Source: Sialis fuliginosa
Taxonomy: Eukaryota > Arthropoda > Insecta > Megaloptera > Sialidae
Direction: 5' to 3'
Assembly (NCBI GenBank): GCA_961205875.1
Contig: OY540810.1
Coordinates: 23,250,001 to 23,314,000 of the forward strand
Length of the DNA: 64,000 nucleotides
Below are positions 59,108-64,000 of the stretch, in pieces. The notes beneath the pieces were generated by a model. It saw only the letters and a list, made by a program, of their open reading frames with translations, was not told the origin of the DNA and did no database searches. The first letter of the stretch is position 1; each line of letters begins with the position of its first letter. Both the position numbers and the translations under genes were made by a program.

Positions 59108-59419
59108 AGTATGTATTTTTTTCTTCTATTCGCGCAACAAACTTTTATGGCAATAAATTCAATATAAAATATTATATCTGTTTCAGTGATTACTTCGATA
59201 CTACTTTTTAAAGTATACTTTTTTTTCATTTTAGTACAACTGAAAGCTTATAATTTATTAATAATTATATCATTGATAATTATCTTCTATAACAGACTCT
59301 CGACAAGAATTATAAATAAAGTTGATATCGTCGTATATCCCTGCAAAAAAGATTCATATAATAATAATAATCTTACTGCAATAAGGTCAAATTCAAATAA
59401 ATAATAAAATAGTTATCTT

Positions 59420-59648
59420 GGGTTGCATAAAGCAAAATTAACTACAATTAGTTAATCAGTTGTTTTAAAACCATTATTACGTCAATTCTAAAAAACAATC
59501 ACTGTTATGATATATTTTATAAGGTAAAAAATCAGAATATTTAGTAAATTGTTCATTTACAAATTGAGATTAAGTTTAGAATTAACATTAATCATAGTTT
59601 GAAAATAACTGATTAACTAATTGTGGTTAATTTTGCTTTATGCAACCC
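59420..59648. mobile_element. Near-palindromic MITE (229 bp)
   Basis: GGGTTGCATAAAGCAAAATT, AACTACAATTAGTTAATCAG on the left is mirrored to GCAACCC at 59642-59648 with few changes over at least 55 bp, and pairing continues weakly toward the centre. Flanks GTTAT / GTTAG after three extra paired bases could be a worn duplication. No superfamily hallmark. Confidence 0.85.
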
Positions 59649-59875
59649 GAGGTTAGCTTTATACAGATAGTCGTTTTAGCTTCTTAATAACACATGCATC
59701 AATTTTCAACTTAAAATTATATTTTTATTTCATCATTCAACATTATTGGCGAATCGAAACAATTATATACTTCTGTACATTGCTAAAAATTCAATAATTA
59801 ACATTTGAATTATTATTTAAGTATATTATTAAATACAAAAATCCGTATAATGCGTTTAAAAAAAGCAACCCAGAT
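59649..59875. other. AT-rich spacer
   Basis: Nothing recognised. Confidence 0.4.
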
Positions 59876-59879
59876 TCTA

Positions 59880-60290
59880 CCAAGTTATTAGTGTGCGTTA
59901 ATGATACACACATCAAACGCCGTAGGTGTACAAATCAAACCCAAGAAGCTCAAATATTATATAATTCACACCTCCGAGCATCGGGGAGACGAATAATAAT
60001 GATAATTCTGACAGTTCTTCACGATAATTATGGCCAAACCAAAACTAAATTCGTAATAAAATTGAGACATCCCATAATAAATGAATCAAATTAATTTTCG
60101 CTTCAACTAGTACATCACATTAGCCCGCGGTCCGAGCGCAAGCCTGTATTTAAGGGGGTCCGGGAGGATGGGGGGACGAGTGGAGCTGCAGTGAAAGTGG
60201 CCCCCAGGGAGGCGTTTCGCGCTAAAGAAGTGTTGGGTGATATCTTCTCAGATGCAATGCCTAACAGACGTTACATAACCCCGTTGCACG
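59880..60290. promoter_or_regulatory. GC-rich island; candidate conserved or regulatory element
   Basis: 60120-60285 is the most GC-rich run in the window (CCCGCGGTCCGAGCGCAAGC, then G-runs such as GGGGGGACGAG and GGCCCCCAGGG). The preceding 59880-60115 is unique in the window and holds CTGACAG (TALE-homeodomain-like) and TAATTA-type words. A 67-codon forward frame (59891-60094) is not recognised. It could be a promoter-proximal or conserved element, an untranslated exon, or a foreign fragment; composition is the only firm fact. Confidence 0.35.
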
Positions 60291-60292
60291 TA

Positions 60293-60325
60293 TATTGGGC
60301 TGTCCGAAAAGTTCTTGTATCAATA
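60293..60325 (+). mobile_element. Mariner-like terminal repeat (one end)
   Basis: TATTGGGCTGTCCGAAAAGT resembles the inverted terminal repeat of mariner elements (TTGGG.TG.CCGAAAAGTT) and is preceded by TA, their target. A matching right end was not found in the following 550 bp. Confidence 0.5.
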
Positions 60326-60846
60326 CATATACAATTATAGGTATATGTGCAATAGAAAGCAATAAATTGTGGTGTTAAGTTGTGAAGAGGTCACTTACAT
60401 CAAAAATCATATTAAAATTAAATAATTAAACGAACAAAAAAAGTTTAGGATGAATTTCATTTCAAACGTATTGTTTTTTTTACAGTTTTTATTCAAGATT
60501 TTCATAGTTTTCTTTGTATCAATTCCAGTTGTGAGGTTTCGTTTCCATTTAATTTTGTAAATACGCTGTTATTTTTTATATTGGTGTTTCCAATTTTGAA
60601 AAAAATGTGTTTTTACTTATTTCAGTTATCAGCATTTTTTTTAATATTACCTATTATAATAAAGGCAGCACAGTTGATTTCCCTACAAATCAGTCGATAG
60701 TAATTTTACTGTTAAAACTATAATATAAGGATTCGTAACAATTTAAAAAATAATGGTACATATTTTCCATCATTTGGCAATCTTCTTCAACAATAAATTA
60801 TTTGACTATATTGATAATAAATTCTGAAACGTTGTAGAAATTATAG
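60326..60846. other. AT-rich stretch after the mariner-like end
   Basis: May hold the decayed body of a mariner element, but no transposase frame or right end is visible. Confidence 0.35.
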
Positions 60847-60848
60847 TA

Positions 60849-61059
60849 CACTAGACTCTCTCTAATACGGTTCTTGATAGTCCGACCTATATATAATCCG
60901 GCGTATCCCTACCGCGATGACTTGCAGTATTACATATGTATGTATATTGTTTATGTATAATATATGTTAGAACGTGCCGGATTACTGAGAGTAATCCAAC
61001 CCACTCTATAATCCGCTCACTTTTGTGCTAGGAAGGGTCGGATTAGCGAGAATCTAGTG
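60849..61059. mobile_element. TA-flanked MITE, pogo/Tc1-mariner-like (211 bp)
   Basis: TA at 60847-60848 and 61060-61061 bracket CACTAGACTCTCTCTAATAC and the complement of CACTAGATTCTCGCTAATCC. Inner copies of the same theme (GATAGTCCGACC, AATCCGGC, GGATTACTGAGAGTAATCC, TAATCCGC) repeat along the element. TA duplication with TAATCCG-type tips fits the pogo branch of Tc1/mariner. Confidence 0.85.
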
Positions 61060-61061
61060 TA

Positions 61062-62015
61062 TATAAATACCATAATATACAATTAAGTGTTTTTTACGTG
61101 AAATAATTCAATACTTTAATACAAAAACTAATTAAAATTGTAATTTTTATCCTGTTTGTCACGTGATTACAAACGCGTCTGGCACATCTTAAAATAATCA
61201 ATCGCTATTTGTTTCAATTTTTTTTTTCGTAGAAAAAGATTATTTTCAGCATTTTTTCGGCATTATTTTGGAAAAAGAAAAAACAAGTATCTATTATATT
61301 ATTATAGATATGCACAATTTACAATTTATTTTAATTTTGTGGTTAGTGTATAAATTAACAGGTTGATTTATTTCATTAATTGTATGTATTACTATTGTGA
61401 AGAATTTATCATATTATAAATTTAAATTTAAATAAAAACTAGAACATTCATACCCAAAATAAAAAAGTGGTCATTAGTCACATGCTAATATGTTTTTTTG
61501 TTTGTTTAGATTAGAATTCTTGTGGTATTTTTTTGTTTTAAATTTATAAAAGCATTTTGTGAACACATTAATAACGATAATTAATATGACAATCACTATG
61601 CCACATTGACAATAATATCACTGTAGGTGTAAGTAAGTTTAATAATAAAACTTAGTGGGCCTCAAAACTGCATCAATTTTTGAACCTGATATAAATAAAT
61701 ATATGTTGTAACTATGTTTTAAAATAAATTTTATACACACCTAGATTTTCGAAAGTAAATAAATTTTAAAATAAATTTCCCTTAACCTTTTCAAAAAACT
61801 AAAACACAAAATTAATTTTCAGATCTATTAGTAATCATTTATATTGTTTACGAGTAAATGGAAATTGAAGTTATAAAATAAATACTCTAATACCGTATCT
61901 ATACTTGCAGAAGTTTTCAAAATAGTTATATTCATCATCATATTCATATCATTTTGACCGAATTGTACTTCATTTGTACCTCAATCTCTTTAAGTCTATA
62001 TATGATCAAATTGTA
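61062..62015. other. AT-rich stretch, nothing recognised
   Basis: No frame or repeat that can be supported. Confidence 0.45.
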
Positions 62016-62414
62016 TATCATCACACTATAATATAAACCAAAACGTATATATATATATTTGTTTGTATGTCTGTCCGGCGACAATCAATTTATAGCCCGT
62101 TAAACCTTTCACTGGATTTTTTTCATACTTTGCCTGTTTTTAGATTCGTCCTTCATGCAGTGTAATGGATAATTATTTTATTCAAAATATTTCTATTTTC
62201 CGTGATATGTATTTTTATGCGAGACACTACATGTAAAATTTACACGAAATTTTGCTATCTGACGTTTAGTTTGAAATTTAAGAGTTTCGACACTCGGCTT
62301 TTGTTTTTGGAATTCTTAGAATTTCGTCGCTGTGATTGGTCAAAAATTGACATTTCGTATGAATTTTAAACACTCCACGTGGACTTGATATTTGCCTGTC
62401 ATAAACAGCTGTTT

Positions 62415-63140
62415 TTTATTTGAAATACGTCAGGGGCGTGTACAGAAATGTGTCAAATTGGTACATTACAATTAAATTGTATATAAATGAAAATTTTAAC
62501 CAAAATTGGTTGGTGTATTGATCTAATTAGTATAATAATTTATATTTAATATCAAAACGTTTATATTTAATAAGAATTACGTCAGGAGCGTGCTTACAAG
62601 AATATTTTTTATTGATTTTTTCTGATATAATTGTATTAAAATGAAACGGTTATTTTAGACATTTGGTTGTTGTGGGGATTGATGTAATTTGCCCAAAAAT
62701 TTATATTTATTAACAATAAAGTCAGGTGCGCAATGTAAAAAATATTTTAAATCGTTATTTTTTAAGAGTTGCATAATAAACAATTTTGAAAATCATTTGG
62801 TGGTTCAAAGATATATGTAATGTATCGAACAATTTATATTAAATAATAATAAAGACAGGGCTGGAGTATTAAAGGGAAACACCAGATATGTTGAAAAATT
62901 AATGATTTTTGCGATTTTTTAAATTTATTTAATAAATTCTTTTAGTATTGTCAGTGGCACCGCATTAAAAAATAATTAAAATTGCTATTTTTTAATCGTG
63001 ACGAAAAAAATTGATTTGATTGAAATTGAACAAAAGTTAACAGCTTGAGACATTTATAAAAATAATAAATATGTTAAAGCCAGGGTCGTGGTCTTGAAAA
63101 TTTTTTTTTTGCTATTTTTTCATAAAATTGCGTAAACATA
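62415..63140 (+). repeat. Degenerate tandem array, unit about 130-150 bp
   Basis: GTCAGGGGCGTG-like anchors occur at 62429, 62581, 62721, 62854, 62950 and 63079 (spacing 152, 140, 133, 96, 129). Between anchors the same order recurs: a T-rich run, TTTGGTTG/TTTGGTGG, GATGTAATTT, TTTATATTTA, AATAATAAA. Such internal arrays are known in Helitron-related DINE-1/Helentron elements. Confidence 0.7.
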
Positions 63141-63307
63141 AAACAAAAATCGTAATAAGATAATTTAACCTAATAAATAACATCGAAAATGCTTTAACGC
63201 ATTCTTTGAATATGTTGTATGCCAAAAAATGTGGAAACTGATATTCACAATGATTTTTTGATAATTTCTCAAAGGCATTATTAATATTAATGGTAAAGGT
63301 ATAAATT

Positions 63308-63340
63308 ACGAGGGTCGCAGCCGAAGGCTGAGACCCGAGT
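63308..63340. other. GC hairpin within the candidate Helitron
   Basis: GGGTCGCAGCCGAAGGCTGAGACCC forms GGGTC..GACCC and CAGCC-GAA-GGCTG stems in one imperfect hairpin. Confidence 0.7.
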
Positions 63341-63638
63341 ACGTTCTGATGTTAGGGTGATTTGTACATGTAAATTGTAATATTACTGGAAAGGTAATAA
63401 TGATAAATGATTATCCCCGCCAAATTCAGGAATTATTTACTTATCAGCATTTAAAACAATTACATTGAAATATTTTATGAAAATTTGATATGACAAAAGT
63501 TAATATAAAATAATAATTTTTATTTTATCAATCAATATTTTATTAAATGTGGCACGATTAGGGGTTGGGGCGCGTAGCGCCCAGGGGCAAAGCCCCTAGT
63601 ATTATATATATTAATATAATAGTAGTGACACAAAATAT

Positions 63639-63760
63639 TAATAAAAACAAACTTGTTTGTCTAAACGTCAAAATTTATTAAAGAAAAGGTAATCGCAAGC
63701 TTTCGATTACCTTTTCTTTCATAAATTTTGACGTTTAGACAAACAAGTTTGTTTTTATTA
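63639..63760. repeat. 122-bp nearly perfect palindrome
   Basis: Arms of 61 bp meet with no spacer at AAGCTT (63697-63702). Only two mismatches were found: 63679/63720 and 63696/63703. The arms carry ACAAACTTGTTTGTCTAAAC and AAAGAAAAGGTAATCG. It starts 40 bp after the Helitron-like right end. The reverse frame 63661-63885 crosses it and is not a gene. It may be a very young foldback, a hairpin RNA precursor or a replication-born inverted duplication. Confidence 0.95.
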
Positions 63761-64000
63761 TTTATATTATATAATATACTGTACAGTATAATGTATAAAA
63801 ATAAATAAAAGTATAAAATATGTATATCTGAAAGAAAAAACATTTTTTTAATACAGTGACTTTGTGAACGCCTTAATAAATACACACACTGATGTAGTAT
63901 TTAGTTGGTTTCTTCACTAACACGTTTCTGTTTTGTTTTACTTTTTTTTATTTTAGCACTGATTGTTTTGAAAGATTCAAGAAAAAAATTGATGCTCTGT
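63761..64000. other. AT-rich edge of the window
   Basis: Nothing recognised. Confidence 0.4.

Larger units (their letters stand above)
62021..63599 (+). mobile_element. Candidate Helitron-like element with internal tandem array and double 3' hairpin (about 1.58 kb)
   Basis: The right end is firm: GGGCGC-GTA-GCGCCC, then AGGGGC-AAA-GCCCCT, with CTAG at 63596-63599 followed by T, a Helitron-style end. The left end is a suggestion: A|TCACACTATAATATAAACC at 62021 (or 62018), followed by TGTATGTCTGTCCGGCGACA, as in families H1 and H2. A third GC island (63308-63340, GGGTCGCAGCCGAAGGCTGAGACCC) is itself a hairpin. There is no Rep/helicase frame. Confidence 0.6.

Noticed and set aside
1-64000. tRNA, rRNA or other housekeeping RNA genes
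   Set aside because: No box A/box B pair with a plausible cloverleaf and no rRNA-like GC-rich conserved block was seen by eye; a covariance-model scan would be decisive.

Overview
This window reads as non-coding DNA from an arthropod genome, most likely an insect and possibly a lepidopteran. It is strongly AT-rich and carries no recognisable gene. The longest open frames are about 60-108 codons, they are scattered on both strands, and none reads as a known protein family. Several of them lie inside inverted repeats, where an open frame on one arm is mirrored on the other. The lepidopteran guess rests on Helitron ends with a GCGAGCGAAGCCGCG hairpin followed by CTAG|T and on many TACCTAC-like words; it is inference. 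Nothing looks bacterial, viral or organellar. The segment is either intergenic or part of a very large intron.

The readable content is a layered set of non-autonomous transposons. Left part (1-8 kb): a 541-899 repeat whose inverted partner lies at 52.7 kb, a complete Helitron (915-1794), a family copy at 2033-2401 with a hairpin insert, a 316-bp TAA-flanked MITE (2432-2747), a 350-bp foldback (3298-3647), a degenerate 120-bp repeat, and an old foldback of nearly 800 bp (6410-7205). From 8 to 19 kb there is mostly featureless AT-rich DNA with a second copy of the 2-kb family at 14.4 kb. From 19 to 31 kb there are terminal-inverted-repeat elements (21.1, 23.2, 23.8 kb), a second Helitron type (25.1 kb), a complete hAT MITE with a perfect 8-bp target duplication (27.7 kb), and a short relative of the 23.2-kb element at 30.7 kb.

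From 35 to 45 kb a Q-family element sits inside a P-family element (35.2-36.4 kb), followed by an elegant inverted-repeat element (36.45 kb), a second copy of the first Helitron with a different central segment (37.04 kb), a 736-bp TTAA-flanked element (39.9 kb), a hAT-like end (43.6 kb) and a 317-bp near-palindrome (44.6 kb). From 50 to 64 kb there are two adjacent TAA-type MITEs (51.5-52.1 kb), further short foldbacks (54.8, 59.4 kb), a three-unit array with C-runs growing 7, 10, 20 (56 kb), a GC-rich island next to a mariner-like end (60.1-60.3 kb), a TA-flanked pogo-like MITE (60.85 kb), a candidate 1.6-kb Helitron with an internal 130-150-bp array (62.0-63.6 kb), and a 122-bp almost perfect palindrome right after it (63.64 kb).

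No transposase, reverse transcriptase or Rep/helicase frame is visible, so every element seen is non-autonomous or decayed and would have depended on proteins encoded elsewhere. Possible host sequence is limited to a few GC-richer, non-repetitive stretches (about 20.08-20.34, 29.94-30.15, 41.9-42.1 and 59.88-60.29 kb), which may be regulatory, and one weak candidate for a signal-peptide first exon at 31.67 kb. I found no tRNA, rRNA or CRISPR array. All boundaries were read by eye and may shift by a few bases unless a target duplication fixes them.
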